Source: an uncultured Psychroflexus sp. (GTDB taxonomy: Bacteria > Bacteroidota > Bacteroidia > Flavobacteriales > Flavobacteriaceae). From it: a stretch of 64,000 bases of DNA. The position numbers and the translations under genes were made by a program. This document shows, piece after piece, positions 9,653-17,263 of this stretch (positions within the stretch are counted from its first letter, which is position 1; each line of letters begins with the position of its first letter). The notes under the pieces are model-generated. The model saw only the letters and a program-made list of their open reading frames with translations, was not told the DNA's origin and did no database searches. The DNA lies in the NCBI GenBank assembly GCA_913062845.1, contig CAJXVZ010000002.1:46703-110702 (forward strand), given 5' to 3'.

Positions 9653-10042
9653 ATTTTTGTTGAATACTGAGTTATTGATTCTAATAAAGAATCAGCAAAT
9701 TTAGCAAGTACAGATCAAGCATTGTCCAAAAGTCTTATTAAAAACTTAGCTATGTTAAGAGACTCTGAGATCTCACCACATTTAAGTTACAGATCAGCAT
9801 GAGGTTATTAAAAAGAAAAGCCAGCACCTCACGGTGCATAAGCCTTTTTTATTTGCTTCACTTAGCAAAGCATTCCAGGATTACTATCGTGATCCTGAAA
9901 ATGGGTGTGATGCCAAAGAAAAGCCAATAATCATTCGATTACTGGCTTTTCTTTGTCGGGGTGGCAGCTCCGAGGCTTCGGAGGAACCTGAGACCCCTTC
10001 TGTCTTGAAAACAAAAAAGCCACTGAATTTCAGTGGCTTTTG
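9653..10042. repeat. Non-coding repeat region with tRNA-Pro 3' remnant
   Basis: No gene is credible in these 390 bp. A 16-nt sequence TTTGTCGGGGTGGCAG at 9952-9967 repeats exactly the 3' end of tRNA-Pro plus its downstream flank (10039-10054). Each copy is followed, in the minus orientation, by its own terminator-like hairpin with GCCA/TGGC arms (9917-9950 and 10013-10041). The remnant is bracketed by GGGGT (9958-9962) and ACCCC (9993-9997), which would close a small stem. A further hairpin GCACC/GGTGC lies near 9825. The 87-codon frame across this region and into the tRNA is spurious. Confidence 0.7.
10013..10041 (-). terminator. Terminator of the tRNA-Ser/tRNA-Pro transcript
   Basis: Arms AAAAGCCACTGAA/TTCAGTGGCTTTT form a 13-bp stem directly after the tRNA-Pro 3' end on the minus strand, followed by a T run. 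Confidence 0.85.
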
Positions 10043-10117
10043 TCGGGGTGGCAGGATTCGAACCTACGACCTCCTGCTCCCAAAGCAGGCGCGATAACCG
10101 GGCTACGCTACACCCCG
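10043..10117 (-). tRNA. tRNA-Pro (TGG)
   Basis: Read on the minus strand, acceptor arms CGGGGTG/CACCCCG enclose a D arm, an anticodon stem CCTGC/GCAGG with loop TTTGGGA (anticodon TGG) and T-loop TTCGAAT. CCA is not encoded. Its 3' end is duplicated about 85 bp downstream. Confidence 0.95.
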
Positions 10118-10158
10118 AAATATGGTTAAGAGATGGTATCGCTACATCATTTTTTTTG

Positions 10159-10242
10159 CGGAGAGACAGGGACTCGAACCCTGGCGACGTTTTACCGTCG
10201 ACAGATTAGCAATCTGCTGCATTACCACTCTGCCACCTCTCC
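10159..10242 (-). tRNA. tRNA-Ser (GCT)
   Basis: The minus-strand cloverleaf has a long variable arm (GACG-GTAAAA-CGTC), an anticodon loop TTGCTAA (anticodon GCT) and the T-loop TTCGAGT. Acceptor arms are GGAGAGG/TCTCTCC with one wobble pair. It is 41 bp upstream of tRNA-Pro, and the two share a promoter. Confidence 0.93.
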
Positions 10243-10272
10243 AATATTATAGAACTTTTTTCTAAGCGGATG

Positions 10273-10304
10273 CAAATATAAATTGACTTATATCAACTAC
10301 CAAA
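10273..10304 (-). promoter_or_regulatory. Promoter of tRNA-Ser/tRNA-Pro
   Basis: On the minus strand, TTTG (10301-10304) is followed after 20 bp by TATATTTG (10273-10280), the Bacteroidetes -33/-7 arrangement, about 30 bp before tRNA-Ser. The downstream flank GCATCCGCT is repeated at the tRNA-Asp promoter near 61855. Confidence 0.75.
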
Positions 10305-10468
10305 CAATAAGCCACTTTTTTAGAAAAAGTACAATTATTTTTTCTTTTGACCAAAAGATCAGGTTTTGTAATAAAAATGCGTTCAGTAAATATTGATAAA
10401 ATAATTTAAGGTCGTTTATAGAAGTTCAAATTTTAAAATTCGTATTTTAGTCCTTCAAAATTTAGATT

Positions 10469-11167
10469 ATGATTAATAAAGTTGTTCAAAATGCTCATGA
10501 GGCACTTCATGGTATTTCTGATGGCATGACACTTATGCTTGGCGGATTTGGTCTAAGTGGAATTCCAGAAAACAGTATTTCTGAACTCGTTAAAAGAGGT
10601 GTGAAAAATCTGACCTGTATTTCTAATAATGCCGGCGTAGATGACTTTGGCTTAGGACTTCTGCTTCAAAAACGACAAATTGATAAAATGATCTCTTCTT
10701 ACGTGGGAGAAAACGCAGAATTTGAAAGGCAAATGCTAAATGGCGATTTGGATGTTGAACTTATACCTCAGGGAACATTGGCAGAACGTTGCCGTGCTGC
10801 ACAACATGGTATACCGGCTTTTTATACCCCGGCAGGTTACGGCACAGAAGTTGCCGAAGGCAAAGAAGTAAGAGATTTTAACGGTAAACCTCATATTTTA
10901 GAACATGCTTTTGCCGCGGATTTTGCTTTCATCAAAGCATGGAAAGGCGATGAAGCGGGCAACTTAATTTTTAAAGGTACAGCCATAAATTTTAACCCCA
11001 ACATGTGTGGAGCAGCAAAAATAACAGTTGTAGAGGTTGAGGAATTGGTAAAACCAGGAGAACTTGACCCAAACTTTATCCATATCCCGGGAATTTTCGT
11101 TCAGCGAATTTTTGAAGGAAAGAATTATGAAAAAAGGATTGAGCAAAGAACTGTAAGACAAATTTGA
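10469..11167 (+). CDS. scoA: Succinyl-CoA:3-ketoacid CoA-transferase, subunit A
   Basis: The 232-residue subunit begins with the class I CoA-transferase fold ([20 protein letters not shown], then [10 protein letters not shown] and [10 protein letters not shown] near the C-terminus). With subunit B it moves CoA from succinyl-CoA to acetoacetate or another 3-oxoacid, feeding ketone bodies and acetoacetyl-CoA into the TCA cycle. The catalytic Glu sits in subunit B. The two subunit genes normally touch; here they are 531 bp apart because a four-helix-bundle gene with its own inverted-repeat flanks lies between them. An enoyl-CoA hydratase further down the same strand fits the acyl-CoA context. 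Confidence 0.95.
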   Translation: MINKVVQNAHEALHGISDGMTLMLGGFGLSGIPENSISELVKRGVKNLTCISNNAGVDDFGLGLLLQKRQIDKMISSYVGENAEFERQMLNGDLDVELIPQGTLAERCRAAQHGIPAFYTPAGYGTEVAEGKEVRDFNGKPHILEHAFAADFAFIKAWKGDEAGNLIFKGTAINFNPNMCGAAKITVVEVEELVKPGELDPNFIHIPGIFVQRIFEGKNYEKRIEQRTVRQI

Positions 11168-11176
11168 AGATTTGTT

Positions 11177-11692
11177 AATTTGAAAATTTGAAAATTGTTC
11201 ATGTATTGACAATTAGAATATTCACAAGAGAATTAATATTTTCTAAATAGTTTAAAACCAAAAAGAATATTTATTTGAAAATTACATGTCATGAGAGATG
11301 ATAAAGAAAATTTAATAGTCAAACTTACATTTGAATTTGCACTAAAAATTATTGAGTACACAGAAAAGTTAAGATCCTTGAAAAAGTTTGAAATGGCTGG
11401 ACAGCTTTTTAATAGTGGAACTTCAATTGGAGCAAATACAAGGGAAGCTCAAAATGCAGAGAGCAAAGCAGACTTTATACATAAATTTAAAGTTTCTGCT
11501 AAGGAAGCCGACGAAACAAAATATTGGCTCAAGCTATGTTTATATTCTAAATTTTACCCTGATCCTGAAAAGGAATTATTCACAGAATTAGAAACAATAA
11601 TAAAAGTTATCAGTAAAATTTTATCTACATCTAAAAAGTACAGGCAGTGAGTAGACAATTTTCAAATCAACACATATTCAAATTTTCAAATT
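11177..11692. mobile_element. Inverted-repeat-bounded cassette with S23-type gene
   Basis: A perfect 16-nt inverted repeat, AATTTGAAAATTTGAA at 11177-11192 and its complement at 11677-11692, brackets the four-helix-bundle gene. A second 12-nt pair in a shifted register (11186-11197 and 11656-11667) makes the two flanks pair in more than one way. The ~0.5-kb unit sits between two genes that normally form a tight pair. It resembles the intervening sequences in 23S rRNA of several bacteria, where S23-family genes sit inside a stem. Whether it moves as DNA or is cut out as RNA cannot be told. Confidence 0.6.
11291..11650 (+). CDS. Four-helix-bundle protein (23S rRNA IVS/S23 family)
   Basis: The 119-residue helical protein matches the family found in 23S rRNA intervening sequences and structurally related to the Avd accessory protein of diversity-generating retroelements. 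Visible family features are the helix FEFALKIIEYTEKLRSLKKF, the segment QLFNSGTSIGANTREAQNAE (about residues 40-59), SKADFIHKFKVSAKEADETK and YWLKLCL. The family's function is not settled; Avd-like members bind nucleic acid through a basic surface. No reverse transcriptase or variable repeat lies nearby, so this is not a retroelement. The inverted repeats around it and its place inside scoA-scoB mark it as an insertion. Confidence 0.88.
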   Translation: MRDDKENLIVKLTFEFALKIIEYTEKLRSLKKFEMAGQLFNSGTSIGANTREAQNAESKADFIHKFKVSAKEADETKYWLKLCLYSKFYPDPEKELFTELETIIKVISKILSTSKKYRQ

Positions 11693-11698
11693 AAAAAA

Positions 11699-12352
11699 AT
11701 GTTAGACAAAAACGGAATAGCAAAACGCATAGCAAAAGAGGTTAAAGATGGTTATTATGTCAATCTAGGGATAGGTATACCTACATTAGTGGCCAACTTT
11801 GTCAGAGATGATATTGAGGTAGAATTTCAAAGTGAAAACGGTATCCTCGGCATGGGACCCTTTCCACTTGAAGGCGAGGAAGACGCTGACCTCATCAACG
11901 CAGGAAAACAAACTATAACCGCATTACCGGGAGCCAGTTTTTTTGATTCAGCAATGAGCTTTGGTATGATTCGTGGGCAACACGTAGATCTTACTATACT
12001 TGGTGCTATGGAAGTCTCACAGCATGGGGATATTGCCAACTGGAAAATTCCGGGCAAAATGGTTAAGGGCATGGGAGGTGCTATGGATCTGGTAGGTTCA
12101 GCGAAAAATATTATTGTAGCTATGATGCACACCAATAAAGCGGGACAATCCAAATTGCTTAAGAATTGTGCACTTCCTATTACCGGCGTGAAATGTGTAA
12201 CTAAGATTGTTACTAATATGGCCGTTTTAGATATTGTTAATAATAGCTTCAGACTTTTGGAAAGAGCTCCGGGTGTTTCAGTTGAAGAAATAAAAAAAGT
12301 CACACAAGGAGACCTTATCGTAAAAGGAGAAACACCTGAAATGAAACTTTAA
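11699..12352 (+). CDS. scoB: Succinyl-CoA:3-ketoacid CoA-transferase, subunit B
   Basis: The 217-residue subunit carries the active-site segment EFQSENGILGMGP (about residues 42-54), in which the Glu of SENG forms the covalent CoA thioester intermediate. The glycine-rich LGIGIPTLVANF and GMGGAMDLV stretches are also typical. Length fits the family. The start ATG at 11699 lies seven bases beyond the right arm of the cassette's inverted repeat, so its ribosome-binding region is provided by or borders the insertion. It is followed after 5 bp by hemJ. Confidence 0.96.
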   Translation: MLDKNGIAKRIAKEVKDGYYVNLGIGIPTLVANFVRDDIEVEFQSENGILGMGPFPLEGEEDADLINAGKQTITALPGASFFDSAMSFGMIRGQHVDLTILGAMEVSQHGDIANWKIPGKMVKGMGGAMDLVGSAKNIIVAMMHTNKAGQSKLLKNCALPITGVKCVTKIVTNMAVLDIVNNSFRLLERAPGVSVEEIKKVTQGDLIVKGETPEMKL

Positions 12353-12357
12353 ACTTT

Positions 12358-12903
12358 ATGACATACCTCTACGTCAAAGCATTGCACATCATATTTGTGG
12401 TCACCTGGTTTGCGGGGTTATTTTACATTCCAAGGTTATTCATTTATTACATCGAAGCCCAGTCAAAAACAAAAACAGAAAGGGATATTCTTAGTCCACA
12501 ACTAAAATTAATGACCAAAAGATTATGGTATATCATCACCTGGCCGTCTTTGGTTTTAACTTTTATATTTGGATTTTGGATGCTTTACCTTAATCCGGCT
12601 TTATTTCTAATGATATGGATGCAGATTAAATTGGTTTTTATTGGCATACTTCTTGTTTATCATTTAAAAAATCATCAACTTTATAAACAGATGAAAGACA
12701 ATAGTTTGACCTGGTCTTCAGCCAAAATGCGGATCTGGAACGAAGTGGCAACTATCGTTTTATTTGCGGTTGTATTCCTGGCTATACTTAAAACCTCAAT
12801 TGGTTGGGTCTTTGGTGTAATTGGAATCATCGGTCTTGGAATTTTACTCATGATTGGCATAAAAGCCTATAAAAATTATCGCGTTAAAAAAGGCGAATTA
12901 TAA
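12358..12903 (+). CDS. hemJ: HemJ-type protoporphyrinogen IX oxidase
   Basis: The 181-residue membrane protein has four to five transmembrane helices and the HemJ/UPF0093 signature: an N-terminal KALHIIFVVTWFAGLFYIPR with the conserved His, and LWYIITWPSLVLT and KLVFIGILLVYHL further on. Family members carry heme b and oxidise protoporphyrinogen IX to protoporphyrin IX in heme synthesis. No other heme gene is nearby. It starts 5 bp after scoB and ends 2 bp before the histidine kinase, so it is part of a run of tightly packed genes from scoA to the enoyl-CoA hydratase, whose grouping may be only by transcription. Confidence 0.85.
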   Translation: MTYLYVKALHIIFVVTWFAGLFYIPRLFIYYIEAQSKTKTERDILSPQLKLMTKRLWYIITWPSLVLTFIFGFWMLYLNPALFLMIWMQIKLVFIGILLVYHLKNHQLYKQMKDNSLTWSSAKMRIWNEVATIVLFAVVFLAILKTSIGWVFGVIGIIGLGILLMIGIKAYKNYRVKKGEL

Positions 12904-12905
12904 AA

Positions 12906-14366
12906 ATGCAGTTTTCATTCAGGCATTCTCTACAACTCAGGATATTCATATCCATGATTATTCTTGTAGTTCTGGCTGCAAGTCTGCTTGTGATCATTAC
13001 GACTTATCATTACAAAAAAGAAGCCGAAAAATTTCATGAGGATAAACTGGAGCGAAAAGAAAATGCCATACGTTCTCATATAGAATACATCAAGCGAACA
13101 ACCACTTATCCGGTTAAAACCGAACGCCTTGATCTTATTTTCAAAGAAAAAATCTATGAAATTCAAGATATCCATAACACCTCGATAAATATTTTTGATC
13201 TAAAGGGAAACCTCATTAAATCTTCCAGAGCAAGCTTTTATAAAGACAGTTCAGAGACCAGAATAGAACAGAATATTTTAGACAGTCTGGCAAACTCATC
13301 AACTAAAAAGTTTATTAAAACTTTTAATGAAAATAATCAACAGTACAAATCGTCCTATACCTATTTACTGGATAATTACTTTAAACCGATTGGTATTTTA
13401 AATCTGGCCTATGTAGAGGACGACGATTTCATTGAAAAAGAATATAAAGACTTCCTCAATCTTCTGTTCACCGTAAACATTGTGGTATTTATATTTGCTA
13501 TTATACTGGCCTTGTTTTTAACAAAATTTATTACCAAATTTTTGAGTCAGATCAGTCAAAAAATTAAGTCGACGAGTCTGGATAAACAGAATCCTAAAAT
13601 TAATCTGAAAAAAGCCGGAAGCGAACTTAAACCTTTAATCACAGCTTATAATGACATGATCGATCAGTTAGAGGAGAGTGCTCAAAAACTGGCTCAATCT
13701 GAACGTGAAGAGGCCTGGCAACTCATGGCCAGACAGGTCGCACATGAAATAAAAAATCCATTGACACCAATGAGGCTTTCTGTTCAGAGCTTTAAATATC
13801 AATTTCAGAAAAAGAGTCTGACCAAAGATGATGTGGACGAATTTGCGGACACCATGGTACAACAAATAGATACTTTAAGCACCATAGCTTCAGCTTTCTC
13901 TGACTTCGCAAAAATGTCCGTTGACCACAATGAAGTCATCGAGCTCAACTCTAGCATAAAAATTGCGTTGGATATTTTTAAAGGTGAAAACATCTTTTAT
14001 TGTCCTTCCCATCAAAACATTTTCGTTAAAATTGACAGGGCCCAACTCGTGAGAATTGTAACCAATTTAATTAAAAATGCCTTGCAGGCTATTGAAGAAG
14101 TTGAAAACCCAAAAATTGACATTGAAATCATTGATAATGAGACAACGGCAACTATTCAGATTAAAGACAATGGTGTGGGTATTCCAGAGGATATAGTAGA
14201 TCGGATTTTTGAACCTCAATTTACCACCAAAAGCAGCGGCATGGGACTGGGACTAAGTATGGTAAAAAAAATAGTGGATAATCACAACGGAAGCATACAA
14301 GTTGAATCTGAAATTAATACATTTACAACGTTTAAAATAACATTACCTAAAACCCAAAAACAATGA
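12906..14366 (+). CDS. NtrY-like membrane sensor histidine kinase
   Basis: The 486-residue protein has two membrane segments (about residues 11-33 and 183-205) enclosing a ~150-residue periplasmic sensor region. A HAMP-like linker and a kinase core follow. The phospho-acceptor is His280 in VAHEIKNPLTPMRLSVQSF, a sequence typical of NtrY-type kinases. The ATP lid boxes are present: N box NLIKNALQAI, G1 DNGVGIP, F box IFEPQFTTK and G2 GMGLGLSMV. No response regulator is encoded nearby, so the partner is elsewhere. The gene overlaps the next start by 4 bp (ATGA), which implies coupled translation with an enoyl-CoA hydratase. The signal sensed is unknown. Confidence 0.88.
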   Translation: MQFSFRHSLQLRIFISMIILVVLAASLLVIITTYHYKKEAEKFHEDKLERKENAIRSHIEYIKRTTTYPVKTERLDLIFKEKIYEIQDIHNTSINIFDLKGNLIKSSRASFYKDSSETRIEQNILDSLANSSTKKFIKTFNENNQQYKSSYTYLLDNYFKPIGILNLAYVEDDDFIEKEYKDFLNLLFTVNIVVFIFAIILALFLTKFITKFLSQISQKIKSTSLDKQNPKINLKKAGSELKPLITAYNDMIDQLEESAQKLAQSEREEAWQLMARQVAHEIKNPLTPMRLSVQSFKYQFQKKSLTKDDVDEFADTMVQQIDTLSTIASAFSDFAKMSVDHNEVIELNSSIKIALDIFKGENIFYCPSHQNIFVKIDRAQLVRIVTNLIKNALQAIEEVENPKIDIEIIDNETTATIQIKDNGVGIPEDIVDRIFEPQFTTKSSGMGLGLSMVKKIVDNHNGSIQVESEINTFTTFKITLPKTQKQ

Positions 14367-15145
14367 GTTATCAAAATATTAGTATAGACTTACAAGGCAG
14401 AATAGCTATATTAAAAATTGATCGTCCAAGTAAACTTAATGCGCTTAACCGAGAGACTATTGATGAGTTACACGAAGGACTTATAGAACTTGAGAATGAT
14501 AATGATATTAAAGTTGTCATCATTACCGGTAGTGGAGAAAAAGCTTTTGTAGCAGGTGCAGACATATCTGAATTTGCAGACTACAGTGTTGACGAGGGCA
14601 AAGATCTGGCTGCAAGTGGTCAGGAAAAATTATTTGATTATATAGAAAACTTCAGCAAGCCTGTTATTGCCGCCATAAATGGTTTTGCACTTGGTGGTGG
14701 TTTAGAATTGGCTATGGCTGCGCATTTCAGAACGGCATCTAAAAACGCCAAAATGGGTTTACCTGAAGTATCTTTAGGGGTTATTCCCGGATACGGAGGT
14801 ACACAACGTTTACCTCAGCTGGTTGGTAAAGGCAAGGCTATGGAAATGATCATGACCGCTGAAATGATTCCGGCTGATGAAGCTTACAGGCTTGGACTTG
14901 TCAACCATGTTTTTGAGCAAGAAGACCTTATTGAAAACACCAAAGCCATTGCAAAAAAAATATGTAATAATTCACTGGTTGCGATCAAAGCAGCCATTGA
15001 AGCTGTAAATGCAGGATATGTGTTTGATGAAGACGGCTATGACATCGAGATTAATGCTTTTGGTGAAGCTTTTGGCACTGATGATTTTAAAGAAGGTACT
15101 CAGGCATTTTTAAATAAAAGAAAAGCTGAATTTCCCGGAGAATAA
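14363..15145 (+). CDS. Enoyl-CoA hydratase
   Basis: The 260-residue crotonase-fold enzyme hydrates 2-enoyl-CoA to 3-hydroxyacyl-CoA in beta-oxidation or related routes. The oxyanion-hole segments AFVAGADISEFA (about residues 65-76) and INGFALGGGLELAMA (about 104-118) and the motif GLPEVSLGVIPGYGGTQRLP (about 132-151) are present. The two catalytic glutamates expected of a true hydratase are placed in GGLELA and LPEVSLG. The gene's start overlaps the histidine kinase stop, and a clear terminator follows. With scoAB upstream it suggests a small acyl-CoA catabolic cluster; the exact chain-length preference cannot be read off. Confidence 0.93.
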   Translation: MSYQNISIDLQGRIAILKIDRPSKLNALNRETIDELHEGLIELENDNDIKVVIITGSGEKAFVAGADISEFADYSVDEGKDLAASGQEKLFDYIENFSKPVIAAINGFALGGGLELAMAAHFRTASKNAKMGLPEVSLGVIPGYGGTQRLPQLVGKGKAMEMIMTAEMIPADEAYRLGLVNHVFEQEDLIENTKAIAKKICNNSLVAIKAAIEAVNAGYVFDEDGYDIEINAFGEAFGTDDFKEGTQAFLNKRKAEFPGE

Positions 15146-15173
15146 AGTTCAAACAACACTAATAAATTCTATT

Positions 15174-15209
15174 ATTGCTCCATAAAACTACATTGCTTTA
15201 TGGAGCAAT
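15174..15209 (+). terminator. Terminator after enoyl-CoA hydratase
   Basis: Arms ATTGCTCCATAAA/TTTATGGAGCAAT make a 13-bp perfect stem 28 bp after the stop. It ends the scoA-to-hydratase run. About 190 bp without a visible gene follow before the next start. Confidence 0.85.
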
Positions 15210-15397
15210 TTGCTTTAAGGGTTCATCTTTACTATGCCAAAAAGGCTAAGGGTCTTTGAAAATTATCCTTTAGTATAAAATTTCGGCCCAAGCCAAGCCA
15301 GTCTTCATTTCAGGTCATACCCCGAAAACGACAAACTATTACAATTTGTTTTAGATAATTAATTGCGATTCTAAGCTATATTTGCCCAAAAACATAA

Positions 15398-15835
15398 ATG
15401 GCATCTTTGCGGGAATTTTTATTAAAAAAAGGCTACAAAAGAATAAAATTAAAATACACAGAAACCGACCATTTTGCTGTACAGGCCAGAATTAATGGTA
15501 TTGAAGGCCGTTTTATTCTGGATACAGGTGCGTCAAGTACTTGTGTAGACTTTAGTCGGGTAAAATATTTCAACCTCTTTGCCAAAAATAGTGATGTAAA
15601 AGCCGCAGGTGCCGGCGCAACCAATATGCTCACAAAAGTCTCTGAAGATAATAAACTTAAAATCGGTGAATGGTCCAAAGATAATGCAAGTGTCGTCGTT
15701 TTTGACCTGAGCCACGTCAATATAGCGCTGACGGACCATGATGCTGAAGAAGTTGACGGCATCATCGGTGCTGATATTCTAAAAAAAGGTAGAGCTGTTA
15801 TTGACTATAAACAAAAAGCCTTATACCTAAAGTGA
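15398..15835 (+). CDS. Retropepsin-like aspartic protease
   Basis: The 145-residue soluble protein has a single-lobe aspartic protease fold. The active-site motif FILDTGASSTCVD (about residues 38-50) contains the DTG triad, and IIGADILKKGRAVIDY (about 120-135) is the conserved C-terminal part of clan AA proteases. Such single-domain enzymes work as homodimers. There is no signal peptide, so it is probably cytoplasmic. The substrate is unknown. It stands alone between a terminator and the convergent aminotransferase, whose stop codon abuts its own at the TGATCA at 15833-15838. Confidence 0.82.
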   Translation: MASLREFLLKKGYKRIKLKYTETDHFAVQARINGIEGRFILDTGASSTCVDFSRVKYFNLFAKNSDVKAAGAGATNMLTKVSEDNKLKIGEWSKDNASVVVFDLSHVNIALTDHDAEEVDGIIGADILKKGRAVIDYKQKALYLK

Positions 15836-16972
15836 TCAAAGTTTATTGATGATTTCTGCAGCTTTTTCTAAAGTTTCATCAGTTTTTGCAAAACAAAATC
15901 TGATAAAACCTTGCTGAAGATTCTTTTGGTTAAAGACAGATATAGGAATAGCAGCCAGTTTATGTTTTTTGATCAATTCCAGGCAAAATTCCGTATCCGG
16001 AAGATCTGATATACCAGTATAGTCTGCCATCTGAAAATACGTACCCTGTGTAGGCAAAAAATTAAATTTGGAGTCTTTAACCAACTTTAAAAAGTAATCT
16101 CTTTTATTCTGATAGAAATCAGACAATTGCAGATAATGCGAACTGTCTTCAAGGAGTTGACTTAGGGCATATTGCAACGGATGATTTACGCAAAACACAT
16201 TGTACTGGTGTACCTTTCTGAATTCTGCCATTATTGGCTTTGCAGCAACCGCATAACCAAGTTTCCAACCCGTAACATGATAAGTTTTTCCAAATGAACA
16301 TGTAATGATGCTTCTATCAGCTAACTCTTCATCTTCACAAATACTGATGTGCCTTTTGCCATCAAAGACCATGTATTCATAAACCTCATCGCTTAAAATA
16401 TAAGCAGAGGTGTTTTTGACAACAGCCTTAAGGGCTTTAAAATCGTCTTTTGTCCAGACATATCCTGAAGGGTTGTGAGGCGTATTGATAATGATGAGTT
16501 TGGTTTTTTCAGAAACAACATCTTTTACTTTTTCCCATGGAATAGCATAATCCGGTGCCGTTAATTGAACCTGCCTCACCTTACCCCCGAAAAGTTCTAC
16601 GGCCGGTTCGTAACAATCGTAAGCCGGTTTAAATACGATAACCTCATCTTTAGGATGCACTAATGCTGATATAGCCGTAAAAATAGCCTGTGTTGCGCCG
16701 GCTGTAATTGTAATTTCAGATTCCCAATCATAGCATTTGTTATGCAGGCGCTGTATTTTTTCTACCAGTTTTTGGCGTAATCCCGGCAAGCCTGCTAAAG
16801 GTGCATATTGGTTCTTTTGAGAAGATACAGCTTCCTTAGCCAGTTTAATTAATTGTTGATCAGGCATAAAATTGGGGAAACCCTGAGATAGATTTATAGC
16901 ACCGTGCTCCAGAGCCAGCTGACTCATAGTGGTAAATATGGTTGTTCCTACATTTGGAAGTTTGGATTGCAT
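15836..16972 (-). CDS. Methionine/kynurenine-type PLP aminotransferase
   Basis: The 378-residue fold type I enzyme has the features of the YbdL methionine aminotransferase/kynurenine aminotransferase group: an N-terminal LSQGFPNF substrate loop, TPHNPSGYVW, SDEVYEYMVFDG, and the PLP-binding Lys229 in SFGKTYHVTGWKLGY. It transfers the amino group of methionine or aromatic amino acids to a 2-oxoacid. The C-terminal RFCFAKTDETL contains the conserved Arg that binds the substrate carboxylate. It is a single gene, divergent from the accessory island that starts 30 bp beyond its start codon. Confidence 0.88.
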   Translation of the reverse strand: MQSKLPNVGTTIFTTMSQLALEHGAINLSQGFPNFMPDQQLIKLAKEAVSSQKNQYAPLAGLPGLRQKLVEKIQRLHNKCYDWESEITITAGATQAIFTAISALVHPKDEVIVFKPAYDCYEPAVELFGGKVRQVQLTAPDYAIPWEKVKDVVSEKTKLIIINTPHNPSGYVWTKDDFKALKAVVKNTSAYILSDEVYEYMVFDGKRHISICEDEELADRSIITCSFGKTYHVTGWKLGYAVAAKPIMAEFRKVHQYNVFCVNHPLQYALSQLLEDSSHYLQLSDFYQNKRDYFLKLVKDSKFNFLPTQGTYFQMADYTGISDLPDTEFCLELIKKHKLAAIPISVFNQKNLQQGFIRFCFAKTDETLEKAAEIINKL

Positions 16973-17037
16973 TTATTCTTAAATTTAATTTTGTAAAACA
17001 AATTTTTTATCTAATTTAGTATTAATTATTTAATATT

Positions 17038-17145
17038 ATGAGCTACAGAGCTACAGAGCTACAGAGCTACAGAGCTACAGAGCTACAGAGCTACAGAGCT
17101 ACAGAGTTGCATATGCATTGGGCAATTTTGCAAATGCTCAATTAG
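17038..17145 (+). repeat. 8-bp tandem array in a 35-codon open frame, copy 1
   Basis: AGCTACAG is repeated eight times from 17041 to 17104, directly after an ATG at 17038. In the ATG frame the array reads as the octapeptide SYRATELQ repeated and stops after 35 codons at 17145. Losing one unit or gaining two would move the ATG into a frame that continues RVAYALGNFANAQLAQSP to a stop near 17175. Octamer arrays are prone to slippage, so copy number could vary. No ribosome-binding site is visible, and translation is not shown. Confidence 0.6.
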
Positions 17146-17184
17146 CTCAAAGCCCTTATTTTGTTTTAAGCTAAACAAGGCCTA

Positions 17185-17256
17185 TTTGATATTTGGATTT
17201 ACTTAGAGATGTATTTTACTTAAGTTGAAAAATTAAACATTAATCCAAATATCAAA
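17185..17256 (+). promoter_or_regulatory. Leader inverted repeat before lipoprotein gene 1
   Basis: TTTGATATTTGGATT (17185-17199) and its exact complement (17242-17256) form a 15-bp stem with a 42-nt loop, ending 7 bp before the start codon at 17264. It could hide the start region or mark a protein-binding site. There is no T run, so it is not a terminator. The same element is at 19607-19678. Confidence 0.6.
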
Positions 17257-17263
17257 ATATGCA

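Noticed and set aside
9834..10097. 87-codon frame between the PAP2 gene and the tRNAs
   Set aside because: It runs through two terminator hairpins, a tRNA remnant and into tRNA-Pro on the other strand.
11177..11692. Diversity-generating retroelement, because of the Avd-like protein
   Set aside because: No reverse transcriptase, template repeat or variable repeat is found nearby.
15146..15397. Missed small gene between the enoyl-CoA hydratase and the retropepsin-like gene
   Set aside because: After the terminator there is no frame with a start and coding character in the remaining ~190 bp.
17041..17104. CRISPR-like array
   Set aside because: The units are contiguous 8-mers with no spacers and no cas genes nearby; it is a simple tandem repeat.
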